DNA of 64,000 nt from DATCHW01 sp963806045 (GTDB taxonomy: Bacteria > Bacteroidota > Ignavibacteria > Tepidaquicellales > Tepidaquicellaceae), in the NCBI GenBank assembly GCA_963806045.1, contig CAWDWP010000001.1:372001-436000 (forward strand), written 5' to 3'. This document shows, in pieces, positions 39,345-50,292 of the stretch. The notes under the pieces are model-generated. The model saw nothing but the letters and a program-made list of their open reading frames with translations. It ran no database searches and was not told where the DNA came from. The position numbers were made by a program, and so were the translations under genes. Every line of letters begins with the position of its first letter. Position 1 is the stretch's first letter.

Positions 39345-40373
39345 ATGAAAAACGGTATAAAATTACAGGAAATAAACACTTTTTAATCCGAAGATACGTG
39401 GACAAAGCAGGAACTTGATACAGTATTTGATTTATCATTTGATTTAAAAAGAAAATTTGCAGCGGGAAGAACCCACGTCTTTATCTCGATAAAACATTGT
39501 TTATGATGTTCTTCGAGCAGTCAACCAGAACACGCAATTCTATGGAAGCAGGAATGACTCAGCTTGGCGGACATGCACACGATTTAACTCCGGATAAAAT
39601 GCAAATATCTCATGGTGAAGTTGCAAAGGATACAGCAATCATTCTTTCCAGAATGGGACACGGAATTGCCTGCAGTAATTGTTTCTACGGTGTTGGAAAT
39701 AAATATCTTCAAGAGATGGCTAAGTATGCAACTGTTCCCGTAATGTCACTTCAGGATGATATTTATCATCCATTCCAGGGACTTGCGGATCTTATGACAA
39801 TCTTTGAGCATTGCGGAAAAGAACCAAAAGGATTGAAAGTAACAATCTCCTGGGCTTATGCAAAAACACACGCAAAACCTTTATCTGTTCCGCAAACTCA
39901 AATACTTCTTTTCCCGAGATATGGAATTGATGTTACGGTAGCCCATCCAAAAGAATTTCCAATGAGCAAAGAGATTGTTGAAAAAGCAAAGAAAAATGCA
40001 AAAGATGGCGGCTCCAAGCTTGAGATTCACCAATAATATGGATGAGGCATTTGAAGGTGCACATATTGTAATTCCCAAGAACTGGGGCGGATTTGGACAT
40101 TATTCTATGGAAGATTATCTGCAAATGAAGATAAATGCAAGAAGGAAATGTCTACAAATCTTGAAAAATATAAAGACTGGATTTGTGACTGATAGAAGAA
40201 TTAAGCTTGCAGATAAAAATGTAAAACTTATGCACGCTTTACCTGCAGACCGAAACAGGGAAGTGACCGATGAAGTGATTGATGATGAAAATATTTCGAT
40301 AGTATATGATGAAGCTGAAAACAGGCTCCACACTGCTAAAGCCATTATGGCATTAACAATGGGCGGAAGGTAA
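39345..40373 (+). pseudogene. ygeW: YgeW-type knotted carbamoyltransferase, broken
   Basis: A gene of about 340 codons, restored from 39345 (MKNGIKLQEINTF), 39497-40036 and 39975-40373. The carbamoyl-phosphate site reads EQSTRTRNSMEAG (STRTR-type motif), with LGGHAHDL after it and QDDIYHPFQGLADLM further on. The C-terminal part has HALPADRNREVTDEV. Lesions are a TAA at about 39384, a frameshift near 39470 and a one-base insertion near 40025. YgeW is the carbamoyltransferase of the selenium-associated purine cluster, thought to recover carbamoyl phosphate from a ureido intermediate. If the lesions are real, ATP from carbamoyl phosphate would be lost. Confidence 0.82.
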
Positions 40374-40377
40374 GAAA

Positions 40378-43300
40378 TTGTCAGACAGATTTTCTATATT
40401 ACCTGCGGATAAACTGCTGAAATGGATTTTTGAAGAAGAGAAGACCGGACAGATTTTTGGAATCACCGATAATATGTTCTTCAGACCCAGGGAAGATGAT
40501 GTATTCAAAATGAAGCGTTATGGAAAAACGCTCGACACACCCATAGGAGTTGCAGCAGGTCCTCATACACAGCTGGCTCAGAATATTATTACGGCATATC
40601 TTACAGGCTCAAGATATATCGAACTGAAGACAGTTCAAACACTCGATGAACTTAATGTGTCGAAACCCTGTATCGATATGGAAGATGAAGGGTACAACTG
40701 CGAGTGGTCGCAGGAACTGAAGCTCCGACAGTCGTTTGACCAGTACTTAACAGCGTGGATAATAATTCACGTATTGAATCACAAGTTTAATTTCGGTGAA
40801 GATATAAACTGCATTTTCAATATGAGCGTCGGTTACAATATGGAGGGAATTCTGAAAGAAAATGTTCAGGAATTTCTGGCAATGATGAGTAATGCAAAAG
40901 AAGAGAAAGAAAAAAAGTTAAACCTGCTGGAGAAAATTTACCCGCAGCTAAAAAATGTAAACATACCCGACAGGATTTCTGATAATGTTACACTTTCAAC
41001 GATGCACGGATGTCCGCCGGATGAAATCGAAAAAATTGCAAAGTATCTTATTGAAGAAAAGAAATTGCACACGGCAGTAAAATTAAATCCTACACTTCTC
41101 GGATATGATGAATTAAATACAATTTTAAAAAAGAATCTCGGGTATGATACAGTTGTGCCGCCGGAAGCGATTCGAACATGATTTGAAATATGAGGATGCA
41201 GTAAGACATCATAAATTCGCTTCAAAGAACGGCAATAGAAAACAAGGTGGAGTTTTCAATTAAACTTACCAATACTCTCGAATCTGTTAACAACAAAACG
41301 ATATTTCCGCAGAAGGAAAAGATGATGTATATGAGCGGGCGGGCTCTGCACCCAATTAGTATTGCAGTAGCTCAAAAACTTCAGAATGATTTTGATAACG
41401 AACTTGATATTAGTTTTTCAGCCGGCGCAGATTGTTTTAATATCAGTGAAATTCTCGCTTGCGGAATAAAGCCTGTTACGGTATGCTCGGACCTTTTAAA
41501 ACCGGGCGGATATGCAAGACAAATTCAATATCTGGAAAATATTAAATCAGAGTTTAAAACTGCAGGGGCTAAAACGATAGATGAATTTATTATTAAAAAG
41601 AATCCCGAAAAAACGGATTATGTAAAACTTGCCTCACTCAATAATCTGAATATTTATGCAGAAGTGCTGAAGCACGATAAGTATTATATGAAATCTTTTT
41701 TTGCGGGAACGACTATTAAGACAGGGAGAGAGCTGAAAGATTTTGACTGCATAAAAGCACCCTGTGTATATACCTGTCCCGATAGCCAGGATATACCTGA
41801 TTATATGTATTACACTTCGAAAGGTGAATTTGATAAAGCGTATGAGGTGATAATCAGAAATAATCCGTTCCCGAATGTTACAGGAATGATTTGCGACCAT
41901 CAGTGCCAGACAAAATGCACGAGAATAAATTATGATAATTCACTTTTGATAAGGGAGGTGAAAAGATTTGTTGCCGAGAATGCAAAAGAAAAAAATCCTG
42001 AAGTCAAAAAGAAAAACGGGAAAAAAGTTTTTATTATAGGTGGTGGTCCTTCGGGGTTGTCAGCAGCATACTTTCTTGCGCTTGAAGGATTTGAAGTTGA
42101 AATATTTGATTCGAAAAAATCTGCGGGCGGTATGGTCTCTGATGTTATTCCTGAATTCCGTCTTATCAAAAGAAGCGTTAAACAAAGATATTAAAAGAAT
42201 AGAGAATCTTGGTGTAAAATTTAGTTACGATAAAAAAATAAACGACGAAGAGATTAAAAAGATTAAAGATAATCTCAACGGTAATTTTTTATATATTGGT
42301 GTAGGTGCACAAAAAAGCAAAAAGATGAATATAAAAGGGGAAAACAATAATCGTGTTCTTGATGCGCTGAATTTTTTATCTGATGTAAAGAAAAATAATA
42401 AATTCGAGTTTGGTAAAAATATTGCAGTCATAGGCGGCGGTAATACTGCAATAGATACAGCACGGACCGCAAAAAGAATTGCAGGTGAAAATGGTAAAGT
42501 TACTTTGATATACCGAAGAACAAGAAAAGAAATGCCTGCAGATAAAGATGAAATTAAATCAATGCTCGATGAAGGAATCGAACTGCTTGAGTTAACGGCA
42601 CCTGATGAAATAATTCAGGAAGAAAAGAAGCTAAAACTTATTTGCCATAAAATGGAATTGAGCGGAAAAGATGAGAGCGGAAGAGCAAAGCCTGTGATAA
42701 TTGAAGGCTCTGAATTCGGGATGAATTTTGATTACATTATTCCTGCAATCGGGCAGGAAGTTGCTTCGGAATTTCTCGGCTCATTGAAAGTCAACCCATA
42801 CACATTCGAAACTCAGTATGAAAATGTTTATCTCGGCGGTGATGCCCTGAGAGGTGCTTCAACACTGATAAAAGCAATAGCTGACGGCAAAAATGCAGCT
42901 TACAACATAATCACGAAATCCGGAGGAAATCCTCAAAGTTCTAATATTGAAATAAATAAAAATCTATCGAAAAAGGATTTTCAGAAAAAGAATGCGGTAA
43001 GAGTTTTTGGCGAAAGTGTTATCGAGACATTCGTATATGAGAGAAATAATTTTGAAGTTGTTACAAAATCTTTAACAACTGAAGCGGCAATAAAAGAATC
43101 TTTAAGATGTTTATATTGTGATACATTATGTAACGTTTGCGTAACAGTATGCCCAAACAGGGCAAATATTTCTTTTGAGATAAATCCCGCAGAATATCGT
43201 TTTAAAAATATATTGATTGAAAAAGGAGAAGTGAAATTTTCTGATGAGAAAATGTTTAAAATCAGTCAACCACATCAGGTATTAAATATACAGGATTTTT

Positions 43301-43662
43301 GCAATGAATGCGGAAACTGTACAACTTTTTGCCCGACCAGCGGTGCGCCATATATAGATAAACCACGGCTCTTCCTTAACGAGAACGATTTGATGACAAA
43401 TGGAAACGAAGGATACTTTGTGTTCACAAAAAATGGAAACAGAAGTATAAAATATAAGAACGGATTCGGTATGGAAATGCTGACTCTGTTTAAAGATTAT
43501 TGTTTATATGAATCCAGTATAGTTGAAATAAAATTTAATAAAAATAATTTTAAAAATCCTGAAGTAAAAATAAAAGATAACTTTGAAGGTGAAATTGATT
43601 TAATGAGTGCAATAAAAATGAACATACTTCTTGAAAATTTAACAGGTTATTTATTTATATAA
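40378..43662 (+). CDS. ygfK: YgfK family oxidoreductase (putative selenate reductase subunit), frameshifted
   Basis: About 1,090 codons in three frames: 40378-41181, 41247-42194 and 42040-43662. Breaks are near 41168 and 41210 (restored EAFEHDLKYEDAV and IINSLQRTAIENK) and near 42160. The N-terminal half is the dihydropyrimidine-dehydrogenase-like barrel (AAGPHTQLAQNI, STMHGCPPDEIE, LLKPGGY). Then come a cysteine-rich cluster (CVYTCPDSQDIPDYM), FAD and NAD(P) sites (IIGGGPSGLSAAYF, VIGGGNTAIDTART) and ferredoxin-type Cys groups at the end (CNECGNCTTFCP). It starts with TTG 4 bp after ygeW. In the urate/xanthine pathway it is the likely ring-reducing flavo-iron-sulfur enzyme; the selenate name is historical. 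Confidence 0.9.
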
Positions 43663-43668
43663 TATTCT

Positions 43669-44862
43669 ATGTGCGAATACAGTTTTAATCCATATTATAT
43701 AAAAAGTCCCGACTGGAGCGGCGAAGAATATAATTTTCTGAAGAGCAATGATATGCTTGAGTTTCATAAATCAATTGCAGGATATTTCCCGACTCCGTTA
43801 ATTTCATTAAGTTCACTTGCGAAATCGCTAAGTGTTAAAAATATTTATGTAAAGGATGAATCACAAAGATTCGGGATTAAAGCTTTCAAGGCGCTGGGAG
43901 CTTCATATGCAATGTTCAGAACGATAAATAAAAAATGGAAGAATAATTATGGAAGCGATTTAACCGCAAAGGAATTTTTCAATGCAGACATAAAAAATAA
44001 AATCGGTGATTTTACCTTTTGTGCTGCAACAGATGGTAATCACGGTATGGCAGTTGCCTGGACGGCAAATAAATTAAAACAAAAAGCGATAATTTATATG
44101 CCATCAAACACTGCCAAATCAAGAATTGATAATATTTACAATGAAAACGGTGAAGTAGTATTAGTCAACGGCACTTTCGATGATTGCGTTGAAAAGGTAG
44201 CGGAGGATTCGAGAAAGAACGGGTGGCAGGTTATTTCCGACACTGCCTATCCCGGCTATATGGAAATACCGGCTTATATTCTGCTCGGATATACAACAAT
44301 TTTTAAAGAAATCGAGCAGCAAATAAAATCTCAAAACTTATCATCTCCGGTTTTTGTATTTCTCCAGTCAGGTGTCGGAGGGTTATCAGCTGCCGGTACG
44401 AGTCATTATGTGTTGAATTGTGGTGAAGCGAGACCTAAGCTTATCAGCGTGGAGCCGGTTGACAGCGATTGTTTCCTGGAATCTGTTAAAAATGGAAATG
44501 GAGAACCGCTCCCGACAAAAGGAAAACAAGAATCAATTATGGCGGGGCTGAATTGCGGAATACCATCACCTCTTGCATGGAAAATTATTAAAGACGGAAT
44601 GGATTTCTTCTTGTCTGTATCCGATGGCTATGCAGAGGAAGCAATGAGAATATATTATAATCCTGAAGAAAATGATGAAAGAATAATTTCCGGCGAATCA
44701 GGTTCTGCCGGATTAGCAGGGCTTTTAGCATTGTGCAAAAACCCAAAACTGGAAGAAGCAAAAAATAAATTGGGAATTAATGAAAAATCCAATATATTAT
44801 TAATTAATACGGAGGGTGATACCGACCCTGAAAATTTTGGAAAAATTATAAACAAAATCTGA
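43669..44862 (+). CDS. ygeX: Diaminopropionate ammonia-lyase
   Basis: A 397-residue fold-type II PLP enzyme. The PLP lysine lies in DESQRFGIKAFKALGASYA (about 62-80), followed by the substrate loop CAATDGNHGMAVAW (about 121-134). The glycine-rich phosphate site is SGVGGLSAAG. It splits 2,3-diaminopropionate to pyruvate and two ammonia, the carbon-yielding end step proposed for anaerobic purine breakdown. It starts 6 bp after ygfK and is 13 bp from the next gene, so it lies within one transcription unit. The frame is intact. Confidence 0.93.
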   Translation: MCEYSFNPYYIKSPDWSGEEYNFLKSNDMLEFHKSIAGYFPTPLISLSSLAKSLSVKNIYVKDESQRFGIKAFKALGASYAMFRTINKKWKNNYGSDLTAKEFFNADIKNKIGDFTFCAATDGNHGMAVAWTANKLKQKAIIYMPSNTAKSRIDNIYNENGEVVLVNGTFDDCVEKVAEDSRKNGWQVISDTAYPGYMEIPAYILLGYTTIFKEIEQQIKSQNLSSPVFVFLQSGVGGLSAAGTSHYVLNCGEARPKLISVEPVDSDCFLESVKNGNGEPLPTKGKQESIMAGLNCGIPSPLAWKIIKDGMDFFLSVSDGYAEEAMRIYYNPEENDERIISGESGSAGLAGLLALCKNPKLEEAKNKLGINEKSNILLINTEGDTDPENFGKIINKI

Positions 44863-44875
44863 AGTAACATTTTTA

Positions 44876-47437
44876 ATGATTAGTTTTATATTAAACAGCA
44901 CACAAAAAACTTTCGAAGGAGATGAAAATCTTTCCCTCCTGAAATATCTTCGGGAATATGAGGGTATCACTTCCCCAAAGGACGGATGTTCCTGCCAGGC
45001 ATATTGCGGAACCTGCATGGTTGAACTGAACGGAAAAGCTGTGTTGTCTTGTGTAATCCCGATGAAAAAAGTTAACGGCGGTGAAGTCATAACAATAGAA
45101 GGATTTCCCGAACATTTGAAAGATTTATTTGGGAAAATATTTGTCGAAAAAGGTGCAGTTCAGTGCGGATTCTGCACTCCGGGTTTTTTAATGCGGACAA
45201 AAGTGCTTATTGAAACAAATCCAAACGCTACCAGAAAAGAAATTATTGATGCATTAAAATTTAATTTGTGCCGGTGCACCGGTTATGTGAAAATTGTAGA
45301 TGCAATCGAATATGCAGGAAAAGTTTTACGCGGTGAAGAGAAATTTATTCCCAAACCACAGACCGGAAAAGTCGGAACCCGTTATCCGAAATATCAGGCA
45401 TTCGAGACTGCAATCGGATTCAGACCGTTTGTTTGTGATTTGAAATTTGATGGTATGTTACATGGTGCATTAAAATTCAGTGATTATCCCAGAGCGAAAA
45501 TTATTAAGATAGATACCGGCGAAGCAGAAAAAATGAAGGGTGTAATAAAAATATTTACGGCAAAAGATATTCCGGGGAAAAGAAATGTTGGCTTGATAGT
45601 TGATGACTGGGACCTGATGATAGCAGAAGGTGAGATAACAAGATATATCGGAGACGTGCTTGCGGAGGTTGTGGCTGAGACGGAAGAAATTGCAAAAGAA
45701 GCAGTCAAAAAAATCAAAGTTGAATATGAAGTTCTGGACGCTCTTACAGATGTTCATAAGGCACTTGACAGCGACATTAAAATTCATAAATCCGGAAATC
45801 TTCTTGATGAGTGCGTAATATACCGCGGCGGAGATGCCGGTGATGTTATAAAAAATTCTGATTATAAAGTCAGCAGGACTTTTCAAACACAAATTATTGA
45901 ACACGCATATCTGGAACCGGAATGCGCTGTTGCAATGCCATGGCGTGACGACGGAGTTCAGGTTTATTCGCAAAGCCAGGGTGTATACGAGGACAAAAGG
46001 CAGATTTCAGAATTGCTGGGATTATCCGAAGAAAAAGTTAACGTGATACTTGTTCCAAACGGCGGCGGTTTCGGGGGCAAAGAGGATATGTCCGTTCAGG
46101 GGCATGCAGCGCTAATGTCGTATATTCTCAAAAAACCCGTCAGGGTTGCATTCACAAGAGACGAATCAATAATGTTTCATCCGAAAAGACATCCGTTGTA
46201 TATGGAATATCAGGTCGGGTGTGATAAGAATGGATTACTGACAGCAGTCAAAGCCAGGATTAAAGGTGATTCAGGAGCTTATGCTTCGGTCGGGATGAAA
46301 GTATTGGAACGAGCTGCGGGGCATTCGACCGGTGCATATAACGTTCCTGTAGTTGATGTGATTTCGCAAACGATTTATACAAATAATATTCCCTGCGGTG
46401 CAATGAGAGGATTCGGAGTTCCGCAAACGGCGTTTGCGATGGAGAGCTGTATAGATGAATTATGTGAAATGGGAAATTTCGACAGATGGAAATTCAGATA
46501 TGATAATGCTCTGGTCAACGGTAGTAAGACAGCGACAGGTCAGGTGCTAAAAAGCGGAGTAGGCGTCCGGGAAACTTTACTTGCAATAAAAAATGAATTC
46601 TATAAAGCAAAATATGCAGGTATTTCCTGCGGTATTAAAAATACAGGAATAGGAAACGGAATGCCTGACTTCAGTAACATTAAAATTGAAATTAAATCAC
46701 CGGAACACATAGTGGTTCATCACGGCTGGACTGAAATGGGGCAGGGAGTTCATACAATGGCGCTGCAGACTTTCTGTGAAGAGACCGGAATTAATCCTGA
46801 ATTTGTGGAGGTGAATGTTGATACTAAATTCGCTGTTGAAACTGGAATGACAACTGCTTCACGGGGAACATCACTCGTTGGCAATGCAATTATTGAAACG
46901 TGCAAATCTTTGAAAAAAGATATGGAAACAAAATCACTTGCCGAGCTTTCAGGAAAAATATATGAAGGCAGCTGGATTTATGATAAAACCACAAAGCCGG
47001 GTGCACCGGGTGAAGTGATAACACATTATTCATACAGTTATGCTGCACAACTTGTGATTCTGAATGACAAAGGTAAAGTGGAAAAAGTGATTGCCGCACA
47101 CGATGCAGGAAAAATTATGAACCCGACACTTTTTGAAGGTCAGATTGAAGGCTCGGTCTGCATGGGTCTTGGTTATGCGTTGACTGAAGAACTTGTTCTA
47201 AAAGATGGAAATCCTCTCAGCACAAGATATCGCGATTTAGGATTATATAAAGCAAAAGATATGCCCGAAGTCGTTGTAATCGGTGTAGAAGTGAAGGACC
47301 TGCTTGGACCTTATGGTGCAAAGGGTGTTGGTGAAATTGGAATGGTACCCACAGCAGGAGCAGTGGCAAATGCATTATACCAATTTGATGGAATCCGAAG
47401 AACAAAACTACCTATGAAAAATAAAAATAATATGTAA
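44876..47437 (+). CDS. Fused selenium-dependent-type xanthine dehydrogenase
   Basis: An 853-residue protein joining a 2Fe-2S domain directly to the molybdenum domain, with no FAD part: CSCQAYCGTC, CGFCTPGFLM and CRCTGYVKI, then GGGFGGKEDMSVQG, MRGFGVPQTAFAME, GWTEMGQGVHTMALQ, TTASRGTSLVGNA and GAKGVGEIGMVP with the catalytic Glu. Length and order match the selenium-dependent molybdenum hydroxylases (XdhD-like) of anaerobes. Family members carry a labile selenium at the molybdenum centre, not selenocysteine, so the requirement cannot be read from the gene. It stands between ygeX and ssnA and abuts the ssnA start (0 bp). Confidence 0.92.
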   Translation: MISFILNSTQKTFEGDENLSLLKYLREYEGITSPKDGCSCQAYCGTCMVELNGKAVLSCVIPMKKVNGGEVITIEGFPEHLKDLFGKIFVEKGAVQCGFCTPGFLMRTKVLIETNPNATRKEIIDALKFNLCRCTGYVKIVDAIEYAGKVLRGEEKFIPKPQTGKVGTRYPKYQAFETAIGFRPFVCDLKFDGMLHGALKFSDYPRAKIIKIDTGEAEKMKGVIKIFTAKDIPGKRNVGLIVDDWDLMIAEGEITRYIGDVLAEVVAETEEIAKEAVKKIKVEYEVLDALTDVHKALDSDIKIHKSGNLLDECVIYRGGDAGDVIKNSDYKVSRTFQTQIIEHAYLEPECAVAMPWRDDGVQVYSQSQGVYEDKRQISELLGLSEEKVNVILVPNGGGFGGKEDMSVQGHAALMSYILKKPVRVAFTRDESIMFHPKRHPLYMEYQVGCDKNGLLTAVKARIKGDSGAYASVGMKVLERAAGHSTGAYNVPVVDVISQTIYTNNIPCGAMRGFGVPQTAFAMESCIDELCEMGNFDRWKFRYDNALVNGSKTATGQVLKSGVGVRETLLAIKNEFYKAKYAGISCGIKNTGIGNGMPDFSNIKIEIKSPEHIVVHHGWTEMGQGVHTMALQTFCEETGINPEFVEVNVDTKFAVETGMTTASRGTSLVGNAIIETCKSLKKDMETKSLAELSGKIYEGSWIYDKTTKPGAPGEVITHYSYSYAAQLVILNDKGKVEKVIAAHDAGKIMNPTLFEGQIEGSVCMGLGYALTEELVLKDGNPLSTRYRDLGLYKAKDMPEVVVIGVEVKDLLGPYGAKGVGEIGMVPTAGAVANALYQFDGIRRTKLPMKNKNNM

Positions 47438-48715
47438 ATGGCTATATATCTGAAAAATGCAACATATGTAGACTGGAAAACTTTTGAATTTCAAAAAACT
47501 GATATAAAAGTTTCCAATGGGGAGAATGGCAAAATTGAATTTATTGAGAAAACATATCCTGTGATTTCTGATATGTATAAAGTTATAGATTGTACAGGTA
47601 AATTAGTTACAAAATCATTTGCCTGCGGGCATCATCATATTTACTCAGCTCTCGCTGCAGGTATGCCTTCACCCCCGATCCCTCCGAAAAACTTTTACGA
47701 AATTCTGAAATATATCTGGTGGGAACTTGATAAAAATCTAGATGCTGATATGATTCGTGCGAGCGCTCTTGTAACAGGAATGTTTTGTGCAAAGAATGGA
47801 ATAACTTTTATTTCAGATCATCATTCGTCACCTTTTGCCATAGAAGGCTCACTGGGTATTATTGCAAATGCTTTGGATGAAATCGGGCTTTCACATTTGC
47901 TATGCATTGAATTATCTGACAGGGATGGAAACTTGTCAAAAGAAAAGGGGCTCACCGAAACAGAAAATTATTTGAAATCAGGCAGGCATGGGCTTGTAGG
48001 CCTGCACGCTTCATTTACTGTGGGTGATGATTTATTAAAAAAATCAGTATCGCTGGCAGAAAAATATAAATCGGGAATTCACGTTCATACTGCCGAGGAC
48101 TCTATAGACCAGGAGTTTACTGTTAGAAATCACAATAAAAGAATTATCAACAGATTCAAAGATACAGGTGTGCTGGAATTTAGCAAAACCATACTGGCAC
48201 ATTGTGTAAATATCAATGTGCAGGAAAGGGATATTCTTAAGGATACCGTTGTCTGGATTGCGCAAAATACTGAAAGTAATATGAATAACAATGTCGGAAG
48301 TTTTAATTCATATGGATTGAATGAAAATATATTTTACGGAACTGACGGGATGCACAGCGATATGCTTCGTTCAGCAAAGGCTTCTTATCTGGTCGGAAGA
48401 GAAGCAGAAGAAATTCAGGCAATGACTGTATATGCGAGGCTCAGGAATATTCATAACTATTTATATAAAAATGAATTCTCAGGTGACTCTGATAATAACC
48501 TGGTTATTTTGAATTATGATTCTCCCACTGAAATTAATCAGAATAATTTTCTTGGACATTTTATTTTCGGAATTGAATCGAAACATATCGAAAGTGTAAT
48601 TTCAAAAGGGAATTTAATAGTGAACAAAGGGAAATTAGTAAATAAAAAAGAAGAAGATATTTTAGAATTATCTAAAGAGATGTCAAAAAAACTCTGGAGT
48701 AAATTATATAAGTAA
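47438..48715 (+). CDS. ssnA: SsnA-type amidohydrolase
   Basis: A 425-residue member of the TIM-barrel amidohydrolase superfamily. The first metal pair is replaced by CGHHHIYSALAAGMP (about 64-77), followed by SDHHSSPFAIEGS, HVHTAEDSIDQEF (about 213) and the late metal Asp in YGTDGMHSDML (about 302). It matches SsnA of the selenium/purine cluster, named after an E. coli stationary-phase phenotype; it probably deaminates or opens a purine-derived ring (guanine deaminase relatives). It abuts the upstream dehydrogenase gene, and a strong hairpin follows. Confidence 0.88.
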   Translation: MAIYLKNATYVDWKTFEFQKTDIKVSNGENGKIEFIEKTYPVISDMYKVIDCTGKLVTKSFACGHHHIYSALAAGMPSPPIPPKNFYEILKYIWWELDKNLDADMIRASALVTGMFCAKNGITFISDHHSSPFAIEGSLGIIANALDEIGLSHLLCIELSDRDGNLSKEKGLTETENYLKSGRHGLVGLHASFTVGDDLLKKSVSLAEKYKSGIHVHTAEDSIDQEFTVRNHNKRIINRFKDTGVLEFSKTILAHCVNINVQERDILKDTVVWIAQNTESNMNNNVGSFNSYGLNENIFYGTDGMHSDMLRSAKASYLVGREAEEIQAMTVYARLRNIHNYLYKNEFSGDSDNNLVILNYDSPTEINQNNFLGHFIFGIESKHIESVISKGNLIVNKGKLVNKKEEDILELSKEMSKKLWSKLYK

Positions 48716-48725
48716 AAAAGTATCT

Positions 48726-48770
48726 AACCCCTCATCCCCCCTTTAATCAAAGGGGGGAAAGATGAGGGTT
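48726..48770 (+). terminator. Long C/G palindromic hairpin after ssnA
   Basis: CCCCCCTTT (48736-48744) pairs with AAAGGGGGG (48749-48757). An outer arm AACCCCTCAT pairs with ATGAGGGTT, and TTTT follows on the plus strand. It would end or weaken transcription after ssnA. It belongs to the same repeat type as 13571-13600. Confidence 0.65.
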
Positions 48771-48796
48771 TTATTAGAATTATAAATTAAAAAATA

Positions 48797-50275
48797 ATGA
48801 TAGAATTAATTGATAAAATAAAAAACAAAGAGACATTAAAGAAGACGGCGAAAATATTCAAAGAAAAAGGAATAATACTTCCTACTTTTTCGCAGATGAA
48901 AAATCCTGATTTGATTCCCGAATCAGTAAAAATAAAGCTGAAAGAAATCGGCTTGTGGGAACTGCATCCTTTAAATCTTTTCCGAATCTCCTGGAAAAAT
49001 GAACCAAAAGAAAAAGGCGGAATGTATGGTGGTGTTAATTATCTTGAGCTTCCGAAATCACTGACGGGAGTTGATACCAGAATTATTTTATTATTGGGGA
49101 AGTGGTTTCCTACAGGCGCACACAAGGTGGGAGCCGCATATGGTTGTCTTGTTCCGAGAATAATTTCCGGTGATTTTGATCCATCATATAACAAAGCCGT
49201 CTGGCCTTCAACAGGCAATTACTGCAGAGGAGGTGCTTTCGATTCTTATTTAATGGGATGTACAGCCGTAGCGATTTTGCCTGAAGAAATGAGCAAAGAA
49301 AGATTTGAATGGCTTAAGGATATTGGCGCTGAGGTGATTGCAACTCCCGGATGTGAATCAAATGTAAAAGAGATATATGATAAATGCTGGGAAATAAAAA
49401 GAACTCGAAAAGATTGTATTGTGTTTAATCAGTTTGAAGAATTTGGAAATCCCTGCTGGCATTATCACGTCACCGGCTCTGCGATTGAAGAAGTTTACAA
49501 CAATCCTCGTTACCCATCTCCCGATGGGTAACGGAAAACAGTTAAACCTCGCCGCATACATCTCCAACACCGGCTCTGCAGGAACAATCGCAGCAGGAGA
49601 TTATCTGAAAACGAAATATCCCGGGTTAAAAGTTGTTGCATCTGAAGCATTGCAATGTCCGACTATGCTTATGAATGGATTTGGCGGGCACGGATAGAAG
49701 GAATCGGCGATAAACATATTCCCTGGGTACATAATGTAAAAAATACCGATGTTGTCACATCAATTGACGACGAAGACTGCATGAGAATTTTCAGACTCTT
49801 CAATGAAAACAAAGGGAAAAAATTTCTTGCAGGCGAAGGGATAGAAAAAGAATTCATCAACAAACTCGATGTAATAGGGATTTCAGGTATAGCGAATATG
49901 CTTTCAGCAATAAAGACAGCCAAATATTATGAAATGAATTCCGATGACGTTATTATAAGTATTGCGACTGATTCGTCCGCACTATATCAATCGCGTCTTG
50001 ACGAACTCAGGGAAGAGCGGGGTGAATATTCCGAATTGCAAGCTGCAAAAGATTTTGAAAAATGCATATACGGCACTCGCACCGATAATATGAAAGAATT
50101 AAATTATGTTGACAGAAAAGCGATTCATAATTTGAAATATTTCACCTGGGTGGAACAGCAGGGCAGAAGCATCGAAGACTTAAACCAATTATGGTATGAC
50201 CGAAATCTCTGGCAAAACATATTTCACCAGGTTGAAAAATGGGATGAAATGATAGAAGAATTCAATAAAATTTAA
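48797..50275 (+). CDS. PLP-dependent lyase/synthase-like enzyme, frameshifted
   Basis: About 490 codons in three frames: 48797-49531, 49419-49697 and 49655-50275. One-base shifts lie near 49505 and 49690 (the latter restoring GFGGHRIEGIGDKHIPW). The fold resembles fold-type II PLP enzymes (cysteine synthase/tryptophan synthase beta). The likely PLP lysine is in FPTGAHKVGAA (about 108-118), the Asn-type loop is WPSTGNYCRGGAF, and a glycine/serine phosphate site follows at SNTGSAGTIAAGD. It is not a recognised member of the core purine set but sits inside it; it may act on a purine-derived amino acid. No sure substrate. Confidence 0.72.
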
Positions 50276-50292
50276 ATTTAAATATTTTTATA

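Noticed and set aside
45470..45973. A 167-codon open frame on the minus strand within the fused xanthine dehydrogenase gene
   Set aside because: It is antisense to a strongly conserved coding region, with a Cys/Phe/Asn-rich composition unlike the other proteins. It is a shadow frame.
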